From Chitinophaga agri (lineage in GTDB: Bacteria; Bacteroidota; Bacteroidia; Chitinophagales; Chitinophagaceae), in contig NZ_CP048113.1 of NCBI RefSeq assembly GCF_010093065.1, forward strand, positions 1,178,001 through 1,242,000: a stretch of DNA of 64,000 nt, written 5' to 3'. Made by a program: the position numbers and the translations under genes. The notes below the pieces were generated by a model. The model did not search any database, was not told where the DNA came from, and saw only the letters and a program-made list of their open reading frames with translations. This document shows positions 43,691 to 52,367 of the stretch, piece by piece. Every line of letters starts with the position of its first letter. Position 1 is the stretch's first letter.

Positions 43691-45679
43691 TTGAGGCTGT
43701 TTAATAGCAACATACATCATCTTAAATCAGCTACTGTGGGATCAGATAATCATAGCGGGAAAGATTTGCGGCAACCACCCGTTCCTCCAGGCACTAATCT
43801 GGGCTGGTTATTGTTTCTGACGGGGCTACTACTTTTTCCTGTCATGCTGAGTCACTCCGGCAGATACATGCAGGAAATAAGCTGGGCAGAATTTGAAAAC
43901 AGGATCCTGGGACGGGGTGCTGTAGCGAAAATGATTGTGGTCAACCAGGACTATGTTAAAATATATCTGAAGTCTTCCTTTAAAAACGATACGGCATTCG
44001 CCGCTGTATTCCATCCGGTATCTGGCAATGAACCTAATAAGGGGCCCCATTACATGATGACAATTGGTTCTATAGAAAGCTTCGAACGTAGGTTGGACGC
44101 GGCAGAGCAAAAACTTATTCCGGGAGAGATCATCCCTGTCACTTATGAAAGAACGAAAGCGGGTCTGTGGAACCTTGCAGGCTGGATATTACCTACTATT
44201 TTATTGCTTTTGCTCGGCCGGTATTTTCTCAGGGCCCAGGGCCGGGGCAATCAGTCAATGTTTAACTTCGGAAGATCTACCGCCACGCTGATCGAAAAGG
44301 AAGATACACATAACATTACGTTCGATGATGTGGCCGGACTTGATGAAGCAGAGCTGGAAGTAAAGGAAATAGTTGATTTTCTTAAGAATCCCGGAACTTT
44401 CACCAGACTGGGTGCCAAAATTCCAAAGGGCGTGATGCTTGTTGGTCCACCGGGTACAGGTAAGACGTTACTTGCAAGAGCTGTAGCGGGAGAGGCACAG
44501 GTACCATTTTTCACCATTTCCGGGTCCGAGTTTGTAGAGATGTTTGTTGGAGTCGGTGCCTCCCGTGTGCGTGACCTATTTAAAAATGCGAAGGAAAAAG
44601 CGCCCTGTATCATCTTTATAGATGAAATAGATGCAATTGGCAGATCAAGGAGCCGGAATGCCTTCTTTACGGGCGCTAATGATGAGAGAGAAAGCACCCT
44701 TAACCAGTTGCTGACAGAAATGGATGGATTTGAGACAAATGCTGGCGTCATCGTACTTGCTGCCACTAACCGGGCAGACATGTTAGACCCCGCTCTGTTG
44801 CGGCCAGGACGTTTTGACAGGCACATTTACCTGGAGCTGCCTAACCTGAAGGAACGGGAGGCTATATTCACCGTGCATATGCGGCCACTGGTACTGGATA
44901 AAACTGTAGACAAGCATTTTCTTGCCGCCCAGACACCTGGCTTTTCCGGTGCAGATATTGCCAACATATGTAACGAAGCAGCGCTGATCGCTGCACGTGG
45001 GAAAAAAGCACAGATAGGTACTACTGACTTCCTCGAGGCAATTGACCGTATCGTAGCAGGTCTGGAAAAGAAAAGTAAGATCATCTCCCTGCAGGAAAAA
45101 AAGATCATTGCTTTTCACGAAGCAGGACATGCACTGACAAGCTGGTTATTGCCAAATGTGGATCCGCTGATAAAAGTATCTATTATTCCCAGAGGCAAAT
45201 CACTGGGAGCCGCATGGTATCTTCCTGCAGAGAAAAGCTTACAGACCAGAGCCACTTTCCTGGAGCAACTTTGTGCCACATTAGGCGGCAGGGCCGCAGA
45301 AGCGTTGGTCTTCTCCGATATATCTTCCGGGGCATTAGACGACCTCGAAAAAGTAACCAAGGCAGCTTATATGATGGTGGCGTACTATGGTTTCAACGAG
45401 AAAATCGGCAACATCAGTTTCTATGATTCTTCTGGTCAAAAGGACACAGGATTCCAAAAGCCGTATAGTGAATCAACAGCCAGGGTGATCGATGAAGAAG
45501 TGCGGAAACTGGTAGACGGCGCTTATCAGAAAACCAGTGCGTTATTATCAGAACACAGGGAACAACTTACCGCAATAGCTGAATTGTTATTAAAAAAGGA
45601 AACTATTTATAAGGAGGACCTGGAACATATCCTTGGCAGCAGAGAGGAGTCAGAAAAAAGTATGTCGAGGGCTGTTTAA
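43691..45679 (+). CDS. ftsH: ATP-dependent zinc metalloprotease FtsH (paralogue)
   Basis: Membrane AAA+ protease that degrades misfolded membrane and regulatory proteins. Layout (662 residues): N-terminal cytoplasmic tail, first membrane helix (about 38-55), periplasmic domain, second helix (about 158-175), AAA domain with Walker A G-P-P-G-T-G-K-T near residue 254, Walker B I-F-I-D-E-I-D near 310, second-region-of-homology R-P-G-R-F-D-R near 373, and zinc site H-E-A-G-H near 474. No ATG is available before the first helix, so the start must be TTG at 43691 or GTG at 43736. Probably a stress-island paralogue rather than the housekeeping copy. Confidence 0.92.
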   Translation: MRLFNSNIHHLKSATVGSDNHSGKDLRQPPVPPGTNLGWLLFLTGLLLFPVMLSHSGRYMQEISWAEFENRILGRGAVAKMIVVNQDYVKIYLKSSFKNDTAFAAVFHPVSGNEPNKGPHYMMTIGSIESFERRLDAAEQKLIPGEIIPVTYERTKAGLWNLAGWILPTILLLLLGRYFLRAQGRGNQSMFNFGRSTATLIEKEDTHNITFDDVAGLDEAELEVKEIVDFLKNPGTFTRLGAKIPKGVMLVGPPGTGKTLLARAVAGEAQVPFFTISGSEFVEMFVGVGASRVRDLFKNAKEKAPCIIFIDEIDAIGRSRSRNAFFTGANDERESTLNQLLTEMDGFETNAGVIVLAATNRADMLDPALLRPGRFDRHIYLELPNLKEREAIFTVHMRPLVLDKTVDKHFLAAQTPGFSGADIANICNEAALIAARGKKAQIGTTDFLEAIDRIVAGLEKKSKIISLQEKKIIAFHEAGHALTSWLLPNVDPLIKVSIIPRGKSLGAAWYLPAEKSLQTRATFLEQLCATLGGRAAEALVFSDISSGALDDLEKVTKAAYMMVAYYGFNEKIGNISFYDSSGQKDTGFQKPYSESTARVIDEEVRKLVDGAYQKTSALLSEHREQLTAIAELLLKKETIYKEDLEHILGSREESEKSMSRAV

Positions 45680-45738
45680 ACGAATAAATTCGCTGTAAAT
45701 CGGAAAGCCAAAAGAACAATCGTAACTAGCGTAAACAC

Positions 45739-45770
45739 AAAGAGATTATTTCTTTCGAAATAATCTCTTT
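45739..45770 (-). terminator. terminator of tRNA-Arg copy 4
   Basis: 14-bp perfect stem with arms 45739-45752 and 45757-45770 (AAAGAGATTATTTC / GAAATAATCTCTTT) and loop TTTC. It may also end the ftsH transcript from the other side. Confidence 0.85.
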
Positions 45771-45776
45771 ATTCTG

Positions 45777-45850
45777 TGACCTCGTCTGGATTCAAACCAG
45801 AAACCTTCTGATCCGTAGTCAGATGCTCTATTCAGTTGAGCTACGAAGCC
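45777..45850 (-). tRNA. tRNA-Arg(ACG), copy 4
   Basis: Identical 74-nt sequence to copies 1-3 although nearly 19 kb away. Anticodon ACG, no encoded CCA. It has its own promoter and terminator. Confidence 0.95.
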
Positions 45851-45868
45851 ATTCCCGTTTGGGGATTG

Positions 45869-45899
45869 CAAAGATGCACAAAAAATTCTAACTACCAAA
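45869..45899 (-). promoter_or_regulatory. promoter of tRNA-Arg copy 4
   Basis: Minus strand: TTTG, 19-base spacer, CATCTTTG, as in copies 2 and 3. Flank similarity extends through the AT-rich spacer. Confidence 0.8.
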
Positions 45900-46095
45900 A
45901 ATATTCTGTAAAATAAGTGTGTATTATCCTTACTGGGATATATTTATGCTCAAACCCCTACCAGCCAGGTACTTCGGGAGGCACTTTAATGCATAAACGA
46001 TAGACGTAACTTTTACTAATCCTGATAATCTGCGATCGCAAAAAGCAGTTTACATGATAACGTACCAGGAGATTGTAATCGGGTACTGCAGGCAA

Positions 46096-46130
46096 TAAAA
46101 AAAGGAACTACAGCAGTAGTTCCCCTTTTT
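46096..46130 (-). terminator. terminator of tRNA-Arg copy 5
   Basis: GGAACTAC (46104-46111) / GTAGTTCC (46116-46123) stem with loop AGCA, then an A-rich flank that is a T run in the minus-strand transcript. Confidence 0.8.
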
Positions 46131-46132
46131 TG

Positions 46133-46206
46133 TGACCTCGTCTGGATTCAAACCAGAAACCTTCTGATCCGTAGTCAGATGCTCTATTCAGTTGAGCTAC
46201 GAAGCC
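46133..46206 (-). tRNA. tRNA-Arg(ACG), copy 5
   Basis: Fifth identical 74-nt copy, 282 bases from copy 4. Anticodon ACG, discriminator A, no CCA. Its promoter spacer differs from those of the other copies, so only the tRNA and box positions are conserved. Confidence 0.95.
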
Positions 46207-46225
46207 ATTCCCGTTATTGGGATTG

Positions 46226-46256
46226 CAAAGGTAGGATTATTTTCATATCTACCAAA
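46226..46256 (-). promoter_or_regulatory. promoter of tRNA-Arg copy 5
   Basis: Minus strand: TTTG (-33), 19-base spacer of unrelated sequence, TACCTTTG (perfect TAnnTTTG). Conservation of the boxes alone supports their function. Confidence 0.85.
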
Positions 46257-46354
46257 TTTTTGAAATACTTTTTTTATTACATCCATAAAGGACAGGTTCC
46301 GTAAATTTACCGCCCGTCGTTAACCGGCGGGATCTATTATTTAAACAGTAGCAA

Positions 46355-46828
46355 GTGAAGATACAACTCTGGAGCATAGGAAAGGAAAATGACCCATATA
46401 TCAGGGACGGCATCGCCATCTTTCAAAAGCGTCTCCAACATTATGTGGATTTTGATCTGAAGCTGATTCCGACAGTAAAACAGGCCGCCAGCCTTTCCAT
46501 TCCTGAACTGAAGAAAGCAGAGGGCAAGATGATACTGGATATGCTACAGCCGCAGGATTACCTGGTGGCGCTGGATGAATATGGGAAAATGCAGACGACC
46601 ATACAGCTGGCCGATTTCCTGCAGCAAAGGGCGAATGCCGCTACTCGTCAGGTGATCTTTCTGATCGGAGGAGCGTTTGGTCTGGACAGTGCGGTACTGG
46701 ACAGGGCACAGCTAAAACTTTCGCTCTCTCCCCTCACCTTTCCCCACCAGCTGGTCCGGCTGATCATGACGGAACAGCTTTACCGGGCATATACTGTTCT
46801 GAACCGAGAGAAATATCATCATCAGTAA
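46355..46828 (+). CDS. rlmH: 23S rRNA (pseudouridine1915-N3)-methyltransferase RlmH
   Basis: SPOUT-class methyltransferase that modifies pseudouridine 1915 in helix 69 of 23S rRNA. The 157-residue length and sequence fit the family: start K-I-Q-L-W-S-I-G-K, L-D-E-Y-G-K near residue 73, the knot with F-L-I-G-G-A-F-G-L near residues 102-110, and C-terminal L-I-M-T-E-Q-L-Y-R-A-Y near 140. The start codon is GTG at 46355. It is followed 42 bases later by a rhomboid protease gene. Confidence 0.95.
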   Translation: MKIQLWSIGKENDPYIRDGIAIFQKRLQHYVDFDLKLIPTVKQAASLSIPELKKAEGKMILDMLQPQDYLVALDEYGKMQTTIQLADFLQQRANAATRQVIFLIGGAFGLDSAVLDRAQLKLSLSPLTFPHQLVRLIMTEQLYRAYTVLNREKYHHQ

Positions 46829-46870
46829 AAAATTAGTATAATTACAACCGGATTAAATTAACTGTTTAGA

Positions 46871-47494
46871 ATGGAACTGACACTCAGCATATCAATAATT
46901 GTGATCACCTGCCTGATTTCTATCCCGGCTTTTAACAATGGGAAGATGGTCGATGACCTAAGTATGTGGCCTTACATGGTGAAAGAAAGGAATCAGTATT
47001 ACCGCTTTATTACCTCGGGATTTGTACATGCAGATTTCATGCACCTGGGTTTTAACATGTTAACCCTGTATTTCTTTGGTAGTGCCATAGAAAATGCGTT
47101 TGATTTATTATTCGGGAGTAAACTATATTTTCTGTTTTTTTACGTACTGGCGCTGATACTGTCAGATACGCCCACGTTTATAAAGCACAGGAATCATTCC
47201 TACTACCGCACGATCGGTGCTTCAGGCGCGGTGTCCGCCGTTGTGTTTGCGGCGATCCTTTTCGACCCATGGAATAATATCTACGTATACTTCATCCCTG
47301 TACCAGCAATTGTATATGGTGTATTATACCTTGGCTATACGATTTATATGTCCCGTAGTGAGAACAGGGATGGGATCAATCATGATGCGCATCTCTGGGG
47401 AGCCGTTGTTGGTATTTTGTTTCCGATAGTCTATAAACCAGAGATAGCAAGCTATTTTCTTGAGGCGCTACTGGCAGGGCCCGGAAGAAGATAG
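46871..47494 (+). CDS. rhomboid-family intramembrane serine protease
   Basis: 207-residue protein with six membrane segments. Catalytic serine in G-A-S-G-A-V-S near residue 117 (the GxSG motif). The catalytic histidine is probably in D-A-H-L-W-G-A near residue 176. The conserved H-x-x-x-N element is H-L-G-F-N-M near residue 57. It cleaves membrane proteins within the bilayer; the target is unknown. The loop R-N-H-S-Y-Y-R-T-I-G-A-S-G is typical of Bacteroidota members. Confidence 0.92.
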   Translation: MELTLSISIIVITCLISIPAFNNGKMVDDLSMWPYMVKERNQYYRFITSGFVHADFMHLGFNMLTLYFFGSAIENAFDLLFGSKLYFLFFYVLALILSDTPTFIKHRNHSYYRTIGASGAVSAVVFAAILFDPWNNIYVYFIPVPAIVYGVLYLGYTIYMSRSENRDGINHDAHLWGAVVGILFPIVYKPEIASYFLEALLAGPGRR

Positions 47495-47575
47495 CGACTT
47501 CTTCCCTTTCCGGTTTGTTTTTTGTAAGGGCAATGGCGGACAATATGCGCCATTACTGCAAAACAAGCCACACAT

Positions 47576-48430
47576 ATGAAGCTAGACACAGCTAAAATCT
47601 TACAGAAAAGGAAAAAACAGATTCTCGAACTGTGGATGAAGAATCAATTAGTGGATTTTTCTCTACGGGAAGACCTCATGTCGAACGATGAACTGTCGGT
47701 ACAGTCAGAAGAACTTGTAGACGTTTTACTACAGGCTTTAAGCAGTGGTAACCTCGATGACATACAATCCAGCTCGCTGGAACCTGTCTATGAGGTATTA
47801 GAAGGTATATCTATTTCCAGGGCTAAACAAGGTTACTCTCCCAGGGAAACAGGAACGTTTGTATTCAGCCTTAAAGACGCACTCTTGTCTATTCTGCAGC
47901 AGGAGATCAAAAATGACCCGGTTCAGCTATTGGAGGAGAGCCTGAAAGTCAGCAAACTTGTTGACAGTCTTGGCATCATAACATTTGAAACCTTTATCAA
48001 GGGAAGGGAGGAAGTTATACTTCGTCAGACAGATGAAATAACTGAGATTTCCACCCCTGTTATACGTGTATGGGATGGTATCGTAGCCATGCCTATCATC
48101 GGCACACTTGACAGCGCCCGCACACAGGTCGTTATGGAAAGTTTGCTGCAGGAGATCGTAGAAACCTCCAGTGGTATAGCGATCCTGGATATTTCCGGTG
48201 TACCAGCTGTCGACTCACTGGTTGCCCAGCACCTTATCAAAACCGTCAGCGCCACCCGCCTCATGGGTGCAGAGTGTATTATCAGCGGTATCCGTCCTGA
48301 AATTGCGCAAACGGTCGTTCACCTCGGCATTGATCTTTCCGGTATCATCACTAAAGCTTCGTTGGCAAGCGCTTTAAGGCATGCCTATGCACTTATGCAG
48401 CTGGAAGTTAAAAAAGTAGTCGTTAAGTAA
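47576..48430 (+). CDS. rsbR: RsbR-type stressosome protein (RsbRD-like sensor + STAS)
   Basis: 284-residue stressosome scaffold and sensor. The N-terminal half (about 10-135) is an all-helical RsbRD-like domain; the C-terminal half (about 165-278) is a STAS domain with I-L-D-I-S-G-V-P-A-V-D-S and G-I-R-P-E-I-A-Q-T. In Bacillus RsbRA the two RsbT phosphorylation sites are threonines, in V-D-T and I-A-Q-T. Here the first is serine (V-D-S) and the second is kept (A-Q-T). It is the first gene of a six-gene run, 12 bases before rsbS. Confidence 0.92.
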   Translation: MKLDTAKILQKRKKQILELWMKNQLVDFSLREDLMSNDELSVQSEELVDVLLQALSSGNLDDIQSSSLEPVYEVLEGISISRAKQGYSPRETGTFVFSLKDALLSILQQEIKNDPVQLLEESLKVSKLVDSLGIITFETFIKGREEVILRQTDEITEISTPVIRVWDGIVAMPIIGTLDSARTQVVMESLLQEIVETSSGIAILDISGVPAVDSLVAQHLIKTVSATRLMGAECIISGIRPEIAQTVVHLGIDLSGIITKASLASALRHAYALMQLEVKKVVVK

Positions 48431-48442
48431 AAGAAGTGATTA

Positions 48443-48826
48443 ATGGATAAAATACCGATTCTTAAAATTGGGCATTTCCTGATGGTGGCTATTCAGGTGG
48501 ATCTGTATGACCGGCTGGCGCTCAACCTGGAAGCAGACCTCGTACAGGCAGTCAGCAAGACCGGCGCCCGAGGAGTGTTAATAGATATATCAGCTGTATC
48601 CATTGTAGACTCTTTCATGGGAAGAATACTCGGTAATATAGCTGGTATGAGCAAAATACTGGATGCAGATACGGTCATCGTTGGTATGCAGCCTGCTGTT
48701 GCTATCACACTGGTTGAGCTGGGACTCCCGCTGAAAGGCGTCCAAACGGCACTGAATGTAGAAAAGGGAATGGAATTGCTCCAACAGAAAATAAAAATCA
48801 CAGAAGAAGAAGAACCAGAGGAATGA
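48443..48826 (+). CDS. rsbS: RsbS-type STAS antagonist
   Basis: 127-residue single STAS-domain protein, the core scaffold of stressosomes. It holds RsbT until RsbT phosphorylates it. The serine corresponding to B. subtilis Ser59 is present in I-V-D-S-F-M near residue 55, followed by G-M-Q-P-A-V-A-I-T-L near residue 80. The tail is acidic (E-E-E-E-P-E-E). Its end overlaps the rsbT start by four bases (ATGA). Confidence 0.94.
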   Translation: MDKIPILKIGHFLMVAIQVDLYDRLALNLEADLVQAVSKTGARGVLIDISAVSIVDSFMGRILGNIAGMSKILDADTVIVGMQPAVAITLVELGLPLKGVQTALNVEKGMELLQQKIKITEEEEPEE

Positions 48827-49233
48827 TAGTACTATCCAGCGATAATATGCGCATTGCGAAAGAGTTGGATATGGTCGTTTTCAGGAACAGATTAAAGGAA
48901 TTTGCCGTTAAAATAGGCATGGGCCTTGTCAATCAAACTAAACTGATCACTGCCGCCAGCGAACTTTCCAGAAATATGCTCCGGTACGCCGGAGAAGGTA
49001 CTGTCCTCATTGAAATAGTTAACGGCCAACGTCAGAATGGTGTCCGTGTCACCTTTTCAGATAAAGGCCCTGGCATTCCGGATATAGATCAGGCCATGAA
49101 AGATGGCTTCTCTACCGGCAAAAGTCTGGGACTGGGATTACCAGGTGCAAGGCGCCTGGTGAATGAATTTGACATTAAAAGTACGGTGGGTAAAGGAACT
49201 ACCATTACGATCACTAAATGGAAGAATGGATAA
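48823..49233 (+). CDS. rsbT: RsbT-type serine/threonine kinase (switch protein)
   Basis: 136-residue GHKL-fold kinase that phosphorylates RsbR and RsbS and, when released, binds a downstream partner. N-box: A-A-S-E-L-S-R-N-M-L-R-Y-A near residues 47-59. G1 box: D-K-G-P-G-I-P near 86. G2: G-K-S-L-G-L-G-L-P-G-A near 105. It overlaps rsbS by 4 bases, and the next gene starts 16 bases before its stop, so all three are translationally coupled. Confidence 0.94.
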   Translation: MIVLSSDNMRIAKELDMVVFRNRLKEFAVKIGMGLVNQTKLITAASELSRNMLRYAGEGTVLIEIVNGQRQNGVRVTFSDKGPGIPDIDQAMKDGFSTGKSLGLGLPGARRLVNEFDIKSTVGKGTTITITKWKNG

Positions 49234-50243
49234 CCGGACGGCAAATCAGTTTTAATATAGAGGACAGAAGTTATCTGGCCCTGTTAAAACGTGAAATACA
49301 CCGTCTTTCTGTACAGTGCGGCCTGACTGAAAAAAGAGTAGCTGAGATAGATATTGTGATAGCTGAAATAGGGTCTAATATTATTAAACACGCAGGTAGT
49401 GGAGAGGTACTGGTCATGCTGACCGATCAACCACAACCGGCTATTGAAATTATAGCCCTTGACAGTGGTCCGGGTATCTCTGACCTCGCGAGAATGATGC
49501 AGGATGGTATATCCACATCCAAAACACTTGGACATGGACTGGGTGCCATAAAACGACTGTCAGATTTTCTTCAGATATATTCTGTTAAAGGCTGGGGAAC
49601 TATACTGCTATGCAGATTTTATCTCAGGCCTGCGGAACAATATCCTCCTAAGCCGGGCCCGGAAATAAGAACACTGCTCCTCGCCAAACCTGGTGAAAGA
49701 GCTTGTGGAGACGGCTATTTTATCAACGCCGACAAAACAGGTATCCGCATGTTCCTTGGGGACGGGCTCGGACATGGCATAGAAGCTAATAAAGCCGTAA
49801 GTGCCGCTATCAGTTCTTTCAGGTATTGCATGCTGTCTGATCAGGGGGATATTTTAAGACAGATGCATGAAGATGTCAAACGTACACGCGGACTGGTGGG
49901 TTCTATCGCTGTTTATAATAACCGGCTCAGACACTGGCGCCTCTGCGGTGTGGGTAATATACATACCCGTTTATGGACAGCTGCTGTATCCAAAACATTC
50001 CTCCCCTATAACGGCATCATCGGTCATAACCTGCCCCGTACTATCAATGAACAGGTAGCAGAGCATGCTGAGGGAAAAGAGCAGATCCTGATCATGTGTT
50101 CCGACGGTATCAAAACGCGATGGGAAATGACGCGTTATCCCGGAATTTTCAGATACGACATGTCTATACTGGCAACAGCCATTTACAAGGACAATGCTCG
50201 TAAAACAGATGATATGTCAGTAGTAATTGTTAAAATAAAATAA
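49218..50243 (+). CDS. RsbT/RsbW-like ATPase fused to PP2C (RsbX/SpoIIE-type) phosphatase
   Basis: 341-residue two-domain protein. Residues about 10-135 form a GHKL ATPase domain (E-I-G-S-N-I-I-K-H-A near 50, D-S-G-P-G-I-S near 80, L-G-H-G-L-G-A near 105). Residues about 150-341 form a PP2C/SpoIIE phosphatase with metal aspartates in C-G-D-G, F-L-G-D-G-L-G-H-G, C-S-D-G-I-K and K-T-D-D-M-S. In Bacillus the phosphatase RsbX resets RsbR/RsbS, and RsbT is separate. The fusion puts a second kinase-like domain with the resetting phosphatase in one chain. The start codon lies inside rsbT. Confidence 0.9.
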   Translation: MEEWITGRQISFNIEDRSYLALLKREIHRLSVQCGLTEKRVAEIDIVIAEIGSNIIKHAGSGEVLVMLTDQPQPAIEIIALDSGPGISDLARMMQDGISTSKTLGHGLGAIKRLSDFLQIYSVKGWGTILLCRFYLRPAEQYPPKPGPEIRTLLLAKPGERACGDGYFINADKTGIRMFLGDGLGHGIEANKAVSAAISSFRYCMLSDQGDILRQMHEDVKRTRGLVGSIAVYNNRLRHWRLCGVGNIHTRLWTAAVSKTFLPYNGIIGHNLPRTINEQVAEHAEGKEQILIMCSDGIKTRWEMTRYPGIFRYDMSILATAIYKDNARKTDDMSVVIVKIK

Positions 50244-50248
50244 GGACA

Positions 50249-51859
50249 ATGCAGGAAATAACCCGGATCACGCTCGAAACTGACATGGACCTGGTGCTGG
50301 TGCACAAGCGTACAATGAAGCTGGGAGAACTTGCAGGCCTGTCTCTGGCATCTCAGACCACATTCGCAACAGCCGCTTCTGAAGTGGCCAGGCACGTGAT
50401 TGAATATGGCCACAATGCCGTATTGCTGCTCGGAGTAAAGGCAGACATCAAAGATCCGGAGAAATTCCTCGTAGCAAGAATACTGGACCGTAATATCAAT
50501 CTGACTGAAAAGATCAATGAGAGCATGGTATATGCCAAGAGACTGGTGGACCTGTTCACACTGGAACAAACGAATAAAGGCATTGAGATCACCCTTCAAT
50601 TCCGGATACCAGGCGTACAGAAGATCATTAGCAGCCGTATTGAACAGTGGATCTCCGCCTTCAGTGTTGAGCAACCTCTTTCTCCGTATGATGAGATCAA
50701 ACGAAAGAACAGACAGCTGCAGGAGCTGGCGGAAAAGCTGAAAGAAAGCGAGACGCAATACCGGGAAGTCACCAACGCATTACCGCTGGTGATCTTTTCA
50801 ATCAATGAGGAAGGTGAGTTACTGTATGCCAACAGCTGGCTTAGATCCTTTACAGGCTACGATCTCCATCAGTTGAATGAAAACAAATGGCGGCCCGTCA
50901 TCAGAGATGAGGAATTCATTGCTGCCTGGGAATACTGGTGGCAGCATCAGCACGCACCTTTCAAAAGAGAAATGGAACTACGGAATCAACAGACCGGTGA
51001 TTTCATCTGGCATCTGATCTCAGTTACACCTGTCATGAAAGATAACGGTGAGATCATTTACTGGACAGGTTCTATGGTAGATATCCATGCGCAGAAGGTA
51101 ATGGAACGGACGCTGCGGGATAACAAGGAACTGAAGGAAATGAAACTCCTGCTCGAAGAAAAAGTGAAAGAACTAAACAGGAGTAATCAGGAACTGGAGC
51201 AGTTCGCCTATGCCGCGTCGCATGACCTGCAGGAGCCGTTACGGAAGATCGTTTACTATAGTGACTATCTGAATAAGCACTACGCCGAGGAGATCGATGA
51301 AAGAGGTAAACTTTATTTTGGTAACATGATGAGCGCCAGCCAGCGCATGACACAGCTGATCCACGACCTGTTGAACTTCTCCCGTATTTACAGAGAGAAT
51401 CTGCACCTGGTCAAAACAGATCTGAACCTGCTCGCAACAGAAGCGATGAATGATCTGGATATGGCCATTAAAGCCAAACAGGCGCATGTCGAAGTAGGCG
51501 ATTTACCTGTGATGGCAGTGTATCCAATGCAGATGCGGCAGCTATTCCAGAACCTGATTTCGAATGCGATCAAGTTTTCAGACGAACACAGATCACCACT
51601 GATCAAGGTATATGCCCTGGAAAACAGTCAGCACACACAATTGATCTTTGAAGACAATGGTGTCGGCTTTGAAGAGAGATACCTTGATAAGATGTTCAGT
51701 CTGTTTCAGCGGCTGCACTCACGGGAAAAGTATGCCGGCACTGGAATAGGGCTCGCAATGTGTAAGAAGATCGCCGACCTGCATAATGGTAGTATTACTG
51801 CCAGCAGCAGTCCGGGACAAGGAGCAAAATTTATATTGACACTGCCGCCCGTTGCATAA
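50249..51859 (+). CDS. PAS sensor histidine kinase with RsbT-like N-terminal domain
   Basis: 536-residue kinase. Residues about 1-140 look like a degenerate RsbT/GHKL domain: an N-box-like A-A-S-E-V-A-R-H-V-I-E-Y matches RsbT, but the D-x-G-x-G box is missing. A coiled segment follows (about 150-175), then a PAS domain (about 178-290, with V-I-F-S-I-N-E-E-G-E-L-L-Y-A-N), a second coiled segment, HisKA with S-H-D-L-Q-E-P near residue 330, and HATPase_c with D-N-G-V-G-F near 470 and G-T-G-I-G-L-A near 490. No membrane segment, so cytoplasmic. Probably the stressosome output, passing signals to the adjacent response regulator. Confidence 0.9.
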   Translation: MQEITRITLETDMDLVLVHKRTMKLGELAGLSLASQTTFATAASEVARHVIEYGHNAVLLLGVKADIKDPEKFLVARILDRNINLTEKINESMVYAKRLVDLFTLEQTNKGIEITLQFRIPGVQKIISSRIEQWISAFSVEQPLSPYDEIKRKNRQLQELAEKLKESETQYREVTNALPLVIFSINEEGELLYANSWLRSFTGYDLHQLNENKWRPVIRDEEFIAAWEYWWQHQHAPFKREMELRNQQTGDFIWHLISVTPVMKDNGEIIYWTGSMVDIHAQKVMERTLRDNKELKEMKLLLEEKVKELNRSNQELEQFAYAASHDLQEPLRKIVYYSDYLNKHYAEEIDERGKLYFGNMMSASQRMTQLIHDLLNFSRIYRENLHLVKTDLNLLATEAMNDLDMAIKAKQAHVEVGDLPVMAVYPMQMRQLFQNLISNAIKFSDEHRSPLIKVYALENSQHTQLIFEDNGVGFEERYLDKMFSLFQRLHSREKYAGTGIGLAMCKKIADLHNGSITASSSPGQGAKFILTLPPVA

Positions 51860-51905
51860 GCCGGCAGGAATATTTGGTTTTATTTAAAGAAAGAATTTAT
51901 CAGTT

Positions 51906-52358
51906 ATGGATAATACTGTAAAGATATTACTGGCAGATGACGATCTTGAGGACCGTTTCATAATGCAGGATGCCTTTAACGCGATAAATCTGCCGGAGGT
52001 ACCACTACTGGTGGAAGATGGAGAAAAAGTGCTGGAGTATCTTTCGGAAACACACCGGAACGAAGGCCAGTTGCCTTCGCTGATAGTACTTGATCTCAAC
52101 ATGCCACGATTAAGTGGCACACAAACACTGCGTGAGTTGAAGAGCCTTGACGCCTATAAACATATACCGGTTATTATCTTCTCCTCTTCACTGAACGTGA
52201 TCGAGATGCATGAATGTAAACAATTAGGGGCTTTATCTTATATGGTGAAACCTTTTACCTATGAAGAGTATCTGTTGTCCGCCCAGCATTTTTATGACTT
52301 CTGTCTGAAGAAGCATTCATTTCCTGAGTTCAACAGTCTTATAAATAACTTTAAATGA
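51906..52358 (+). CDS. single-domain response regulator (Rcp1-like)
   Basis: 150-residue receiver protein without an output domain. Acidic pocket: L-A-D-D-D near residue 11. Phosphoacceptor: V-L-D-L-N-M-P near residue 62. Conserved Ser/Thr: F-S-S-S near 93. Lysine: V-K-P-F near 115. The length and the E-D-R-F start to helix 1 match Rcp1-type regulators paired with cytoplasmic PAS or phytochrome kinases. It lies 46 bases after the histidine kinase gene and probably receives its phosphate; the final target is unknown. Confidence 0.92.
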   Translation: MDNTVKILLADDDLEDRFIMQDAFNAINLPEVPLLVEDGEKVLEYLSETHRNEGQLPSLIVLDLNMPRLSGTQTLRELKSLDAYKHIPVIIFSSSLNVIEMHECKQLGALSYMVKPFTYEEYLLSAQHFYDFCLKKHSFPEFNSLINNFK

Positions 52359-52367
52359 AGTGGGGGC

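Noticed and set aside
44251..44826. 191-codon frame opposite ftsH
   Set aside because: It is the serine-rich antisense shadow of the AAA domain.
25084..46256. tRNA cluster as evidence of an integrated phage or ICE
   Set aside because: No integrase, transposase, relaxase or direct-repeat attachment pair is visible; the repeated sequences are the complete tRNA units themselves.
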